Source: an uncultured Eggerthellaceae bacterium (GTDB taxonomy: Bacteria > Actinomycetota > Coriobacteriia > Coriobacteriales > Eggerthellaceae). Taken from it: a stretch of DNA of 25,495 bases. Position 1 is the first letter of the stretch; each line of letters starts with the position of its first letter. The translations under genes and the position numbers were made by a program. Below the pieces are notes generated by a model. It ran no database searches and had not been told where the DNA came from. It saw only the letters and a program-made list of their open reading frames with translations. The stretch spans positions 1-25,495 of the forward strand of contig CAMOLA010000033.1 in the NCBI GenBank assembly GCA_946618265.1. The letters are read 5' to 3'. Of this stretch, positions 7,177 through 15,217 are shown piece by piece.

Positions 7177-7989
7177 CTACTCTGTCACGTAGTAGGTGAG
7201 ATCTACGTTGCCCACGTCGGTGAGCTCGCATTTGCCCTGTGGATCCTGATAGACGGTGGCAGCGTACAATGCGTTGTCGGCTTCGGGAACAACCGGCTTG
7301 CCGATGAAGAGCACCTTGTAGTTCGCGCCGGCCACGACCTGCGTGCCGAGCAAAGCGACGGGGCTGATGACGTCGACGCCCGTGTATTCCTCGAGCGCGG
7401 AGTCGAGAGCCTTCTGGGCATCAGCAGGCAAATCGGTCAGCTTGGCGGGATCGGGCACGGACCAGCCGCCCGTCATCGTAGCGTCGGCATCGGCGTCAGC
7501 CGTCTTGACATCGGCGATGTCGATATCTTTCGCGGACGTGAACGACGCATTGCCGTCAAGGTCGTTGTAGATGACCACGACGGTCCATGCAGGCTGCGCA
7601 TCGGGAACCACGACCGTGGCCTTGCACAGGTACGCGTAGTTCTTGCCGGAAACGACCTGCTCGCCGATGACCGCGACCGGCTCATAGTCGACACCGTCGA
7701 GCTCGGCCATGGCCTTATCGAAGATTTCCTTCTGTTCAGCCGAAAGCGCAGCGGTGGCCTCGGCGTTCATCTCCCAGCCACCGGCCATCGGCACATCGCT
7801 CGATGCAGCCTCGCTCGATGCGGCCTCAGCCGATGCCGACTCGGCAGACGCCGCTTCGCTCGACGCCGAGCTCGCAGAAGCATCGCTCGACCCCGCGCTG
7901 CTCGCCGCGCTCGACGAGGCGCCCGACGAGCATCCAGCAATCACCATGAACACCATTGCTGCGACTATGCAAACCAAAAGCTTTTTCAT
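7177..7989 (-). CDS. Lipoprotein with two stefin/cystatin-like domains
   Basis: The 270-aa protein has a lipoprotein signal (MKKLLVCIVAAMVFMVIAGC, lipidated Cys20) and a Ser/Ala-rich linker to about residue 65. Two homologous domains of about 95 aa follow (about 68-163 and 172-268). Each shows the layout of cystatins: a Gly pair near the domain start (AGGW, TGGW), a helix, and the inhibitory first-loop motif QxVxG followed by Asn-Tyr (QVVSGKNY at 111-118, QVVAGANY at 217-224). The second ends LTYYV, like the LTYF end of stefins. Cystatins block papain-like cysteine proteases by inserting the N-terminal Gly region and the QxVxG loop into the active site. GAGGAGG 5 nt before ATG 7989 fixes the start. 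Monocistronic, with a strong terminator. Cystatin fold: likely; inhibition of a host or competitor protease: inferred. Confidence 0.85.
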   Translation of the reverse strand: MKKLLVCIVAAMVFMVIAGCSSGASSSAASSAGSSDASASSASSEAASAESASAEAASSEAASSDVPMAGGWEMNAEATAALSAEQKEIFDKAMAELDGVDYEPVAVIGEQVVSGKNYAYLCKATVVVPDAQPAWTVVVIYNDLDGNASFTSAKDIDIADVKTADADADATMTGGWSVPDPAKLTDLPADAQKALDSALEEYTGVDVISPVALLGTQVVAGANYKVLFIGKPVVPEADNALYAATVYQDPQGKCELTDVGNVDLTYYVTE

Positions 7990-8086
7990 GTTAGCCTCCT
8001 CTTCGATACCATGCAGTCAAGTCTAGCAAACGATTGTCCTCTAGCATTAATCCTTAGATATATCGTTACCTTCCAAACCTCGTCAC

Positions 8087-8160
8087 GGCTGCCTTCCCGA
8101 CCTCGGCCCCGGCTTCTGTCCCGACCTTGGCCCCTGGCGCCTTCCCGGCCTCGGCCTAAA
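8087..8160. repeat. Three imperfect 24-25-nt tandem repeats
   Basis: Units at 8087-8110, 8111-8135 and 8136-8160 share the core TCCCGACCTCGGCC with a few changes (TCCCGACCTTGGCC, TCCCGGCCTCGGCC). They fill most of the 220-bp gap between the end of the large lipoprotein gene (8210) and the start of the cystatin-like gene. Open frames across them give only low-complexity Arg/Pro peptides, so I regard them as non-coding. Confidence 0.7.
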
Positions 8161-8209
8161 CCTTGGCATCATCCCCGAGCGGCAGAGCAGCCCCGCCGCC
8201 GTGCGGGCA

Positions 8210-11200
8210 TCACTTACTTGCAATCATCGTGTAGTATTGGTTGAACGTGAGGTCCAGATGCCAATGCATCTCGCCCGCGTGGTACTTCTGATCGGCCCGG
8301 TATATCTCCGCGGCTGTGTGGACCTGCATGTCGTTCAGGTCGAAGTAGTCGGCCGTCCAATTGTAAACATGGCTTTTCGAAGGGCGATCGTCGATCTTAT
8401 GGCGCTCGGTGTCGGTCACCAGTATGCGACCGTAATACTCGTTAGGCGCCTTCTCGCTATCGGGAATCATGCTCGCCGTCACAAATTCGGTACCGGTCCA
8501 AACAGTGTAATTCTTGATGTTCCAGCTCTGCTCCATCCTGAGCACCGCACTGAAATCCGTCTTGAGAAAACCGATTTTACTGCCCGTGATGCCGACGAGC
8601 TCATCCCAGAGGCTATCGTACTTCGTGTTGCCCACGCGCTTGGCCATGCTCTCGAAGTTACCGCGCGAGACGGTGCCGTTGTAATTCCACGTAGTAACCT
8701 CGCTCGGCTCTTTCGCACGATTGCTGAAACCCTGAAGGCCCCCGATGTAGATAAGCTGCTCGCTGTCAAGGCCAAATAGGTTGCCCGTCACGAGGTTCTT
8801 GATAAGCCCATCGCTGCGCGCATGGGTGGCTGCGACGTATTTCGATTCCTTGACCTCGGTCTTCTTGCCCTTCGCGTACGTCACATCGCCTTGGATGACC
8901 TTCTGGACCTTCTCGTAGTTTTCGACGAGGTCCTCGAGCGCTTCGGCGTAGACAGACGGGTCCTTCCCCTGCTGCTTCATCTGATATGCCTTGTACTGCA
9001 ATTGCGTCGTTGCCGTTGTGTAGCCGCAGATATAGGCGTTCGCAAGACGCGCCATATACAGCATGCGGTACATATACGTCTCCGGTTCCCAATTGAACAT
9101 CGTGTCGAGGCAATCGAAATACTCGCCGACGACGCTATCCGCCATCATCTGGGCATCGCCGCAAATGTACTCGCCAAGAGCAACTGTGTCATCGGCGGCG
9201 TTGCCCTTATACGTTTCCTGGAGGGCCTCGACGTGCTTGACGAACGTGTCGAGGGCCTGTTTCTGCTGCTCGGACATTCCATCGATGCCCTTGCTCTCGT
9301 CGTATTTCCATTGGTCGACGGAATCGTTGTTCCACACGTATTTCTCGAGCGGCTTTCCGTACATTTCGGTCTTTCTCATGACCTTACGCAGTTCGTTGAG
9401 GTCATTGTCGTACTTCAATCGAGCTTCGACATCGGCGAGCTGTCGGGAAAGCTGGTCGACCTTGCTTTGGATCGAGCGTATCTCGTCATCCATCTTGTTG
9501 AGCTTGTCCATGACATCCTGCAGCGTCAGCAGGTCTCCCGGAGCGCCCCAGCCGAGCGCGCTTGATATGAAGCCGAATACGCCGCCCGCACCATCGAGCC
9601 AGCCGGACGGATCCCCTGCGGCTCCGCGTGCGAAGGCGCCTGCGGTCTCGAAGATCTTCTCGAGCGCCTCGAACGCCTCTTTGGCCTTTTTCAGGTCCTC
9701 GTCGTCGTTTGCGAGGTCGTACGCCGAATAGTCGACTTGACCGTACGACGAATCAGCATCGGCGAGATCGGCCGGCATGTCGCCGATTTCCTCGGTTGTA
9801 TCTGTCACTTCCGGGATTACATCCGGGCTCTGCGCGCTCGGGTCGAAGGACTCGTCGGACGGAGATGATTCGCTCGATCCGCCTGAATTGTCGGGATTGT
9901 CAGGATTGTCAGGATTGTCAGGGTCATCGGGGTCGTCGGGGTCGTCCGAGTTATCCGAGTTATCGGGATCGTCGGGGTCGTCTCCTTGGCTGGAGTTTCC
10001 CGAGTTATCGGGATCGTCGGGGTCGTCCGACTCAGAGCTTTCGCCGCCAGTATCAGCACTGCCCGAATCATCGCTCGCCTGGCTGTCGTCGCCCTCGTCG
10101 GCATAGGCCTTCTCAATAAGCGCGACGACAGCGGCATCTTCTTCACCTGCGCCCGCATCGCCTGCCGCATAATCTTCCGACAGGTACACCGGCACCTCGG
10201 TCCTCGGCGCCGGAACGCCCCATGCATTCTCGAGCACGGCCGAATCCAAAACAAGTTCATGCGCCCGAACGAACGTGGCAACCTCCCTTTCGGCCTCTTC
10301 GAGGGCCCGCTCGCCCTCGCTTGCCGACAGGGCGTCGATTACCTTGCTCGGCATGTACACGTTGAGAAGCAGTTTCGTATCGTCGACGCGCATGACGTCC
10401 TCACCGAGGACCTGGCCCTCGTCACCACCGGTCACTGCGTCTACATGAACTACTTCCTCGATGCCGAAATCGGGCAGCACGCACTTCCCTGGAGCGGACT
10501 CGATGGTCGTGAGCAGGTGCACATCGTAGTCGGTTTCGCCATCGGCGTCCTGCGTCTTGCTCTCGATGCTGATCGTATCGCTCACGAATGCGGCTGCTTG
10601 GGGGGCGAGGCACGAAAGCGCCGTCGTCTCGTGTCCTTCTTGCGCCGCCTCCCTCATGTCGCTCGACCCAATGACGAGCTTGCCGCAGTTGGTCGCATCA
10701 TCCGAGACGGCAATGCCGCTTTTCGTCAGCGCCTTGTCGAGCGCGTCGAACGTGTCGACGAGCGATTCGGCAGGCGCCTCTATCCTGAGCGCTGCACTGG
10801 CAAGCGACAATCCGTCGTAATCGACGCCGACTACCTTGAGCGACTTGTCGGCAAGCGTGAAGTCGGAAACCTCGGGCGCGCGGACGAATTCGGCATAACC
10901 GAGCGAAACGGGAAGCACGAACACGCCGGCATCGGCATCGTAGCCGCCTTCGAGCGGAACGACCGTCGCTTCGGGATCGCGCACGGCAAGCGCTATGACT
11001 TGGGACACCTCACTGCCCTGTTCCGCCTGCGAAGACTCGTCCGCGCTCGTACCCGAACCGCTTCCTGCCCCAGAGCCATCTCCCGATGGAGCCGATGCGC
11101 GTTCCGCCCCGCCGGACGATCCGGCTTCGCCGTCACCATCACCCGCAAAGGCGCCTGTCAAGAGCATGACGTATCCATACTTTTTCTTCGCGAGTTTCCC

Positions 11201-11560
11201 ACCTTCGGACAAGGCAATCGTCAAATCAAACGACTCTTCGCCCGTTTTGCGCACATCCTGCACGTCGAAGCCCGAAAAAGCCCCATCGAGCGCGATGCAT
11301 TCCGCGGACAAGCCATCGGCAAGCGGACGTTCCGCAGCAAGTTTGAGGTGAGCGACCTTTGCACCTTCCGCAACGACTTCGGTCACCTCGGCGCCCGTTT
11401 GGCCAGCCTCTTCGGATGCGGATGCCGAAGAGGTTTCCACGGAGGACGTCCCCGTGCAGCCGAACACTAACGCAGCTACGCACATGGCCATCACGGCACA
11501 GAGCGAAAACGCGATAGAACGACGCATCGGCACGTGCTTGCGCTTCACATCGACAATCAT
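8210..11560 (-). CDS. Very large surface lipoprotein with Asp-Pro linker and helical C-terminal half
   Basis: I do not recognise the family. The 1116-aa product has a lipoprotein signal (RRSIAFSLCAVMAMCVAALV, then FGC; lipidated Cys35), a Ser/Ala/Gly-rich stretch, and beta-rich domains over about 50-480. A repetitive linker of DDPDDPDNS-like units follows at about 495-575. The C-terminal half is different: a glycine-rich hydrophobic segment (WLDGAGGVFGFISSALGWG, about 653-672), a heptad coiled coil (LNKMDDEIRSIQSKVDQLSR, about 680-715), more amphipathic helices to about 870, and a mixed Trp/Tyr-rich end. A hydrophobic helix followed by long helices recalls alpha-helical pore-forming toxins, but this is only an analogy. 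I chose ATG 11560, preceded by AAAGGGC; a longer frame starts with TTG at 11632. Probably displayed on the cell surface. Confidence 0.85.
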   Translation of the reverse strand: MIVDVKRKHVPMRRSIAFSLCAVMAMCVAALVFGCTGTSSVETSSASASEEAGQTGAEVTEVVAEGAKVAHLKLAAERPLADGLSAECIALDGAFSGFDVQDVRKTGEESFDLTIALSEGGKLAKKKYGYVMLLTGAFAGDGDGEAGSSGGAERASAPSGDGSGAGSGSGTSADESSQAEQGSEVSQVIALAVRDPEATVVPLEGGYDADAGVFVLPVSLGYAEFVRAPEVSDFTLADKSLKVVGVDYDGLSLASAALRIEAPAESLVDTFDALDKALTKSGIAVSDDATNCGKLVIGSSDMREAAQEGHETTALSCLAPQAAAFVSDTISIESKTQDADGETDYDVHLLTTIESAPGKCVLPDFGIEEVVHVDAVTGGDEGQVLGEDVMRVDDTKLLLNVYMPSKVIDALSASEGERALEEAEREVATFVRAHELVLDSAVLENAWGVPAPRTEVPVYLSEDYAAGDAGAGEEDAAVVALIEKAYADEGDDSQASDDSGSADTGGESSESDDPDDPDNSGNSSQGDDPDDPDNSDNSDDPDDPDDPDNPDNPDNPDNSGGSSESSPSDESFDPSAQSPDVIPEVTDTTEEIGDMPADLADADSSYGQVDYSAYDLANDDEDLKKAKEAFEALEKIFETAGAFARGAAGDPSGWLDGAGGVFGFISSALGWGAPGDLLTLQDVMDKLNKMDDEIRSIQSKVDQLSRQLADVEARLKYDNDLNELRKVMRKTEMYGKPLEKYVWNNDSVDQWKYDESKGIDGMSEQQKQALDTFVKHVEALQETYKGNAADDTVALGEYICGDAQMMADSVVGEYFDCLDTMFNWEPETYMYRMLYMARLANAYICGYTTATTQLQYKAYQMKQQGKDPSVYAEALEDLVENYEKVQKVIQGDVTYAKGKKTEVKESKYVAATHARSDGLIKNLVTGNLFGLDSEQLIYIGGLQGFSNRAKEPSEVTTWNYNGTVSRGNFESMAKRVGNTKYDSLWDELVGITGSKIGFLKTDFSAVLRMEQSWNIKNYTVWTGTEFVTASMIPDSEKAPNEYYGRILVTDTERHKIDDRPSKSHVYNWTADYFDLNDMQVHTAAEIYRADQKYHAGEMHWHLDLTFNQYYTMIASK

Positions 11561-11699
11561 CTCAAGCCCTTTCCCTCGATTCATAGCATCATCGTGGCCA
11601 TGAGCAGTATCCTGGAAAAAGGTACAAGCCAATCAAACATGCGATTTGCTTACCGGCAATCAATCAAGAACTTGAGCACAATGCATCTCAACGGCATGC

Positions 11700-11708
11700 A
11701 GTATACCA
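11700..11708 (-). promoter_or_regulatory. Possible promoter of the large lipoprotein gene
   Basis: The minus strand reads TGGTATACT, an extended -10 box (TGN plus TATACT). A TTGACA lies only 10 nt upstream of it, too close to act as its -35. The predicted leader to ATG 11560 is about 130 nt. The 186 bp between 11633 and 11818 hold no other visible gene. Confidence 0.45.
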
Positions 11709-11818
11709 CAAACGATGTCAATGTCGTTGGAAGCCGCGATAGGTAGCCTGTGCCCTGCGCAAACAAGCCGGCCGGTTTTCGGAACAGCGTGAACACCATC
11801 AGTTCGCGACAGCCTTGA

Positions 11819-13096
11819 TCACCTGCGGGGGAACACGGCAAGGGCGACCACGTAGGTTATCGCGAGAACGACCGCTCCGCCCCAGAACGTAACCGTGTAG
11901 CCGACCGAATCGATGACGGCTCCCCATAATACGGACCCGAGCCCAATGCCCATATCGTTTGCCAGTCCGTACAGGGCGCTGGCCGCACCGCGCCGTTCGG
12001 TTGGGGCGCACTTCACGCACATGGTGTTGAACAGCGGGAACGCCAAGCCCATGGACAGTCCGAATAACGCCCCCGCGCAATAGAACATCGCTTCGGATTG
12101 GGCTAGGGCCAGGATCGCGAAGCACGCGATGCCGCTCAGCATAGGCACCACAAGCAGGACGTGCGGCTTCACGGTGTCGATAAGGCGGCCTCCGAACAGG
12201 CGCGTGGCCGTCATCGTGATCGCGGCGAAGACGAAGAAGACGCCTGGGGCGGTTAGGCCTCGCTGCACTCCGTACTTGCTCACGAAGCTGACGATGATGG
12301 CGTATCCCAAACAGCTCACGAGCATGGGAATGCCACCGGGAAGGGCATCCTTCTCGAAGAGTCTCCATACGAGGGGGCGGTTTTCAAAATCGGCATCGGC
12401 CTCTTGGGCCTCGCGCGCATCGCCTTTCGCGTTCGCGGACGTCCCGGCTTGCTGCGCTCGTTTCGTGACGGCATAGGCGGAAGTCGGATCGAGGTGCTCG
12501 GGATGCCTCTCGTAGCCGCACGCGAAACCGAGCACGGCAAGGCACAGCGACACGATCGCCATGCCCGCAAACAGGGTCTCGTGCCATGAGAACGAGAGCA
12601 GGACGATGGCCATGCTCGGCCCTATCGCGAACCCGAGCGACTGGCCCAGCCCGTAATAGCCGAGCGCCTCGCCGAGCCGCGATGCCGGCGCGACGTCGGC
12701 CGTCGCGGTCGATGCCGCCGTCGTGATGATTCCAAAACCCGCACCCTGGATTGCGCGGAACACAACTTGCGCTTCGAGCACGGGAAACGGTATGACGCCG
12801 GCCGTCCCTACGAACATGAGCGCGGCCCCGACCATCATATGGCTGCGCCTCGTGTACACGTCGAGCGTGCGCCCGATAGCAATACGCGCGATAGCCGCCG
12901 CCACCGAGAACTCGAGAATGAGCATGCCGGCATACGCATTGGAGCCGCCGAGCAAAGACACGTAGATGGGCGTACCGTTGTTAAGCCCCTGCACGCCGAT
13001 GAAGCCCAGAAGCGCAACGGCCAAGATGAGGATGAAATCACCGCTCCACAGCTTGCCCTTGCTTGTCACGCTACCATCTGCTTTCTCTTCGTTCAT
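11819..13096 (-). CDS. Major facilitator superfamily transporter
   Basis: The 425-aa membrane protein has the twelve hydrophobic segments of MFS permeases in two halves separated by a charged loop (about 195-240, rich in Ala, Lys, Asp and Glu). Helix 1 begins at FILILAVALLGFIGVQGLNN; the loop between helices 2 and 3 has GRTLDVYTRRS, a form of MFS motif A, and its repeat in the second half is GGRLIDTVKPH. Helix 4 to 5 has FRAIQGAGFGI, and GEALGYYGLGQSLGFAIGP matches the antiporter motif C region. This pattern is usual in drug or metabolite exporters; the substrate cannot be read from sequence. The start at ATG 13096 lacks a ribosome binding site, because a palindromic repeat ends only 7 nt upstream; an upstream in-frame ATG (13135) lies inside that repeat and is unlikely. 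It stands alone, with proS upstream. Confidence 0.9.
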   Translation of the reverse strand: MNEEKADGSVTSKGKLWSGDFILILAVALLGFIGVQGLNNGTPIYVSLLGGSNAYAGMLILEFSVAAAIARIAIGRTLDVYTRRSHMMVGAALMFVGTAGVIPFPVLEAQVVFRAIQGAGFGIITTAASTATADVAPASRLGEALGYYGLGQSLGFAIGPSMAIVLLSFSWHETLFAGMAIVSLCLAVLGFACGYERHPEHLDPTSAYAVTKRAQQAGTSANAKGDAREAQEADADFENRPLVWRLFEKDALPGGIPMLVSCLGYAIIVSFVSKYGVQRGLTAPGVFFVFAAITMTATRLFGGRLIDTVKPHVLLVVPMLSGIACFAILALAQSEAMFYCAGALFGLSMGLAFPLFNTMCVKCAPTERRGAASALYGLANDMGIGLGSVLWGAVIDSVGYTVTFWGGAVVLAITYVVALAVFPRR

Positions 13097-13103
13097 ATAC
13101 AAT

Positions 13104-13136
13104 ACTGACCGAAAGGGAGTCTCCCCAATGGTCACT
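13104..13136. repeat. Palindromic repeat F1, imperfect half of a dimer
   Basis: ACTGACCGAAAGGGAG is followed by TCTCCCCAATGGTCACT, so the outer GACC/GGTC and the inner GGGAG/CTCCC pair but the middle does not (AATGG for TTCGG). It overlaps the next copy by three bases. The same imperfect-then-perfect pair occurs at 19656-19718. Confidence 0.85.
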
Positions 13137-13166
13137 GACCGAAAGGGAGACTCCCCTTCGGTCAGT
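13134..13166. repeat. Palindromic repeat F1, near-perfect half of a dimer
   Basis: ACTGACCGAAAGGGAG and CTCCCCTTCGGTCAGT pair along the full arms except for one mismatch (A against C), around a central A. It starts 25 nt after the proS stop codon on the minus strand and may end that transcript. No T-run follows. Confidence 0.85.
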
Positions 13167-13191
13167 TTAAGCGCCGAATGTCTGCGTTACG

Positions 13192-14931
13192 TTATGCGAA
13201 CAGCGCGTCGAACGGGTCGACGTCGCCGGCGCGCAGGGCCTTCGCGGCGCCCTCGAGCTGGCCGGCGAAGACCTCGAGCTCGAAGTCGCGCTTCTCGCCC
13301 GTGCGGCGCAGCTTGACCTCGACCTTGCCTTCGGCGAGCCCGCGCTTGCCGACGACGACCTGCAGCGGCCACCCGATGAGGTCGGCATCGGCGAACTTGA
13401 CGCCGGCGCGCTCCTTGCGGTCGTCGATGATGACCTCGAAGCCGAGCGCTGCAAGCTCTTCTGCGAGCTTCTCGGCTGCGGGTTGGACGACTTCGTCTTT
13501 CACCGCGAGCGGCACGACGCAGATATGCGCCGGCGCGACCGATGCGGGCCACATGATGCCGCCGTCGTCATGACGCTGCTCGACGATGGCAGCCATCGAA
13601 CGAGAAACGCCCACGCCGTAGCACCCCATGACGAACGGCTTCTCGGAGCCGTCTTCGTCCATGAACGTGGCGCCCATGCTCTCGGAGTACTTCGTTCCAA
13701 GCTGGAACACCTGCGAGACCTCGATGCCCCGCGCCCCCTGCAGCGGCTTGCCGCACGTCGGGCACGCGTCGCCGGGTTTGACCTGGCACAGATCAGCCCA
13801 ATCGTCTACCTTGAAATCCTCGCCGAGGCGGGCGCCCACGTAATGGAAGCCATCCTCGTTGGCGCCGACGGCCCACTGGGCGATGTCTTTGAGGTTCCAG
13901 TCGGCGATGACGCGCACGCCTTCGGGCAATCCGACCGGGCCCATGGAGCCCTTGAACAGACCGGCAGCTTCCATCTCCTCGTCGGTGAGCAGCTCGAAGC
14001 CGGGAACGGCGCGGTTCGCCTTGATGTCGTTGAGCTCGTGGTCGCCCGGCACGAAGAACACGACGATGTTGCCCTCGACGTCCTTGCCGGAAAGCGCCTT
14101 CATGCACGAGGTCTCCGGGATGCCCAAGAACGTCGCCAGCTCCTCGATGGTGTGGACGCCCGGCGTGGATACCTTCTCCATCGCATCGCGCTCGTACATC
14201 GTGGCCGTGCACTTGCACTCGCCCGCTTCCGCATCGGCGGCGTATCCGCATTCGCAATGTACGATCTCGGCCTCGCCGTATTCGGCGAGCGCCATGAACT
14301 CGGTCGTCACCTTGCCGCCGATCTGGCCGGAGTCGGCCTCGACGGGGCGCCATTCGAGACCGAGCCGGTCGCAGATGCGCGCATAAGCGCCGCTCATGTC
14401 ATCGTACGTCTCCTGCAAGGATTCCTGCGTGGCGTGGAAGCTGTAGGCGTCCTTCATCAGGAACTCGCGGCTGCGCATGAGGCCGAAGCGCGGACGAATC
14501 TCGTCGCGGAACTTGACCTGAGTCTGGTAGAGCGCAACCGGCAGCTGCTTGTAGCTGCGCAGCTCGTTGCGCACGAGCGACGTGATGAGCTCTTCGTGCG
14601 TCGGCCCGAGGCAGTACTCGACGTCGTGGCGGTCCGTCAGGCGCGCGAGTTCGGGACCGTAATCGTCCCAACGGCCCGACTCGTGCCAGATGTCGGCCGG
14701 CTGGACGAACGGCATGAGGATCTGCTGAGCGCCGATGTTATCCATCTCCTCGTTCACGATCGCCTCGACCTTGTTCAGCACGCGCATGCCGAACGGGAGG
14801 AACGTGTAGAGGCCGGCAGCGTTCTTGCGCATCATGCCGGCGCGCAAGAGCAGGCGATGGCTCGCGAGCTCGGCGTCGGACGGGTCTTCCTTCAAGGTTG
14901 GCGCGTACATCTTGCTCATGCGCAGTATCAT
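13192..14931 (-). CDS. proS: Prolyl-tRNA synthetase (bacterial type)
   Basis: The enzyme (579 aa) charges tRNA-Pro with proline. It is the bacterial type with an editing insertion. Class II catalytic motifs are visible: motif 1 region near RVLNKVEAIVNEEM, motif 2 FRDEIRPRFGLMRSREFLMK (about 150), then the INS editing domain (about 225-395), then RGIEVSQVFQLGTKYSESMG, and motif 3 around CYGVGVSRSMAAIVEQ. The anticodon-binding domain ends the protein (PLAVKDEV to FDALFA). Cys pairs CECG and CPTCG flank the insertion, as is common in this type. ATG 14931 is chosen because GAAGGAAG lies about 8 nt upstream and the family begins MRMSKMYAPTL-like; an in-frame ATG at 15012 lies upstream of the likely -10 box. 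The gene occupies its usual place after ispG, although a small membrane protein gene separates them. Confidence 0.97.
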   Translation of the reverse strand: MILRMSKMYAPTLKEDPSDAELASHRLLLRAGMMRKNAAGLYTFLPFGMRVLNKVEAIVNEEMDNIGAQQILMPFVQPADIWHESGRWDDYGPELARLTDRHDVEYCLGPTHEELITSLVRNELRSYKQLPVALYQTQVKFRDEIRPRFGLMRSREFLMKDAYSFHATQESLQETYDDMSGAYARICDRLGLEWRPVEADSGQIGGKVTTEFMALAEYGEAEIVHCECGYAADAEAGECKCTATMYERDAMEKVSTPGVHTIEELATFLGIPETSCMKALSGKDVEGNIVVFFVPGDHELNDIKANRAVPGFELLTDEEMEAAGLFKGSMGPVGLPEGVRVIADWNLKDIAQWAVGANEDGFHYVGARLGEDFKVDDWADLCQVKPGDACPTCGKPLQGARGIEVSQVFQLGTKYSESMGATFMDEDGSEKPFVMGCYGVGVSRSMAAIVEQRHDDGGIMWPASVAPAHICVVPLAVKDEVVQPAAEKLAEELAALGFEVIIDDRKERAGVKFADADLIGWPLQVVVGKRGLAEGKVEVKLRRTGEKRDFELEVFAGQLEGAAKALRAGDVDPFDALFA

Positions 14932-14973
14932 CGTGAAAACTTCCTTCTCTCGTATCGAAATCAGCAGTTCACC

Positions 14974-14979
14974 ATTGTA
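14974..14979 (-). promoter_or_regulatory. Possible -10 box of proS
   Basis: The minus strand reads CCTATACAATGG, with TACAAT at a good distance (about 36 nt of leader) from ATG 14931. The -35 region is weak (TGTCGA at 17 nt). I looked for a T-box leader and saw none: the leader is too short. Confidence 0.4.
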
Positions 14980-15134
14980 TAGGGTCAGTTTGCCCTTCGA
15001 CACCCTATCCATGATTTTCCGATTTTTTCCAATGAGGAACGAGCCACAGGAAAACGACGCGTGCGTGCGCCGCCACGCTCCCGCGAGGGCCGCGTGGGCC
15101 GTCTTGCAGGCTTATCGCGAAACGGCGCCGGCTA

Positions 15135-15175
15135 TAAAGAAGCCTCCCGTTTCTCGTATCCGAGAAACGGGAGGC
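15135..15175 (-). terminator. Intrinsic terminator of the small membrane protein gene
   Basis: GCCTCCCGTTTCTCG (15142-15156) and CGAGAAACGGGAGGC (15161-15175) form a perfect 15-bp stem with a 4-nt loop. On the minus strand it is followed by TTCTTTA, and it lies 42 nt past the stop codon of the small membrane protein gene. It separates that gene from proS. Confidence 0.85.
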
Positions 15176-15217
15176 CATTCCATTCGGCGAAACGCCACGT
15201 TCAGCGCATGCTTTCGG

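Noticed and set aside
9986..11470. Long open frame (494 codons) on the plus strand opposite the large lipoprotein gene
   Set aside because: No ribosome binding site or domain; the minus-strand frame has a lipoprotein signal and coherent architecture.
11700..11724. TTGACA...TATACT promoter for the large lipoprotein gene
   Set aside because: The two boxes are separated by only 10 nt. The TGGTATACT extended -10 alone was kept at low confidence.
13483..14982. Long open frame (499 codons) on the plus strand opposite proS
   Set aside because: It mirrors a GC-rich conserved synthetase gene, has His/Asp/Arg-heavy composition and no family features; such antisense frames are expected at high GC.
14932..15134. 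T-box riboswitch in front of proS
   Set aside because: No T-box core sequence or antiterminator is visible, and the likely leader is only about 36 nt.
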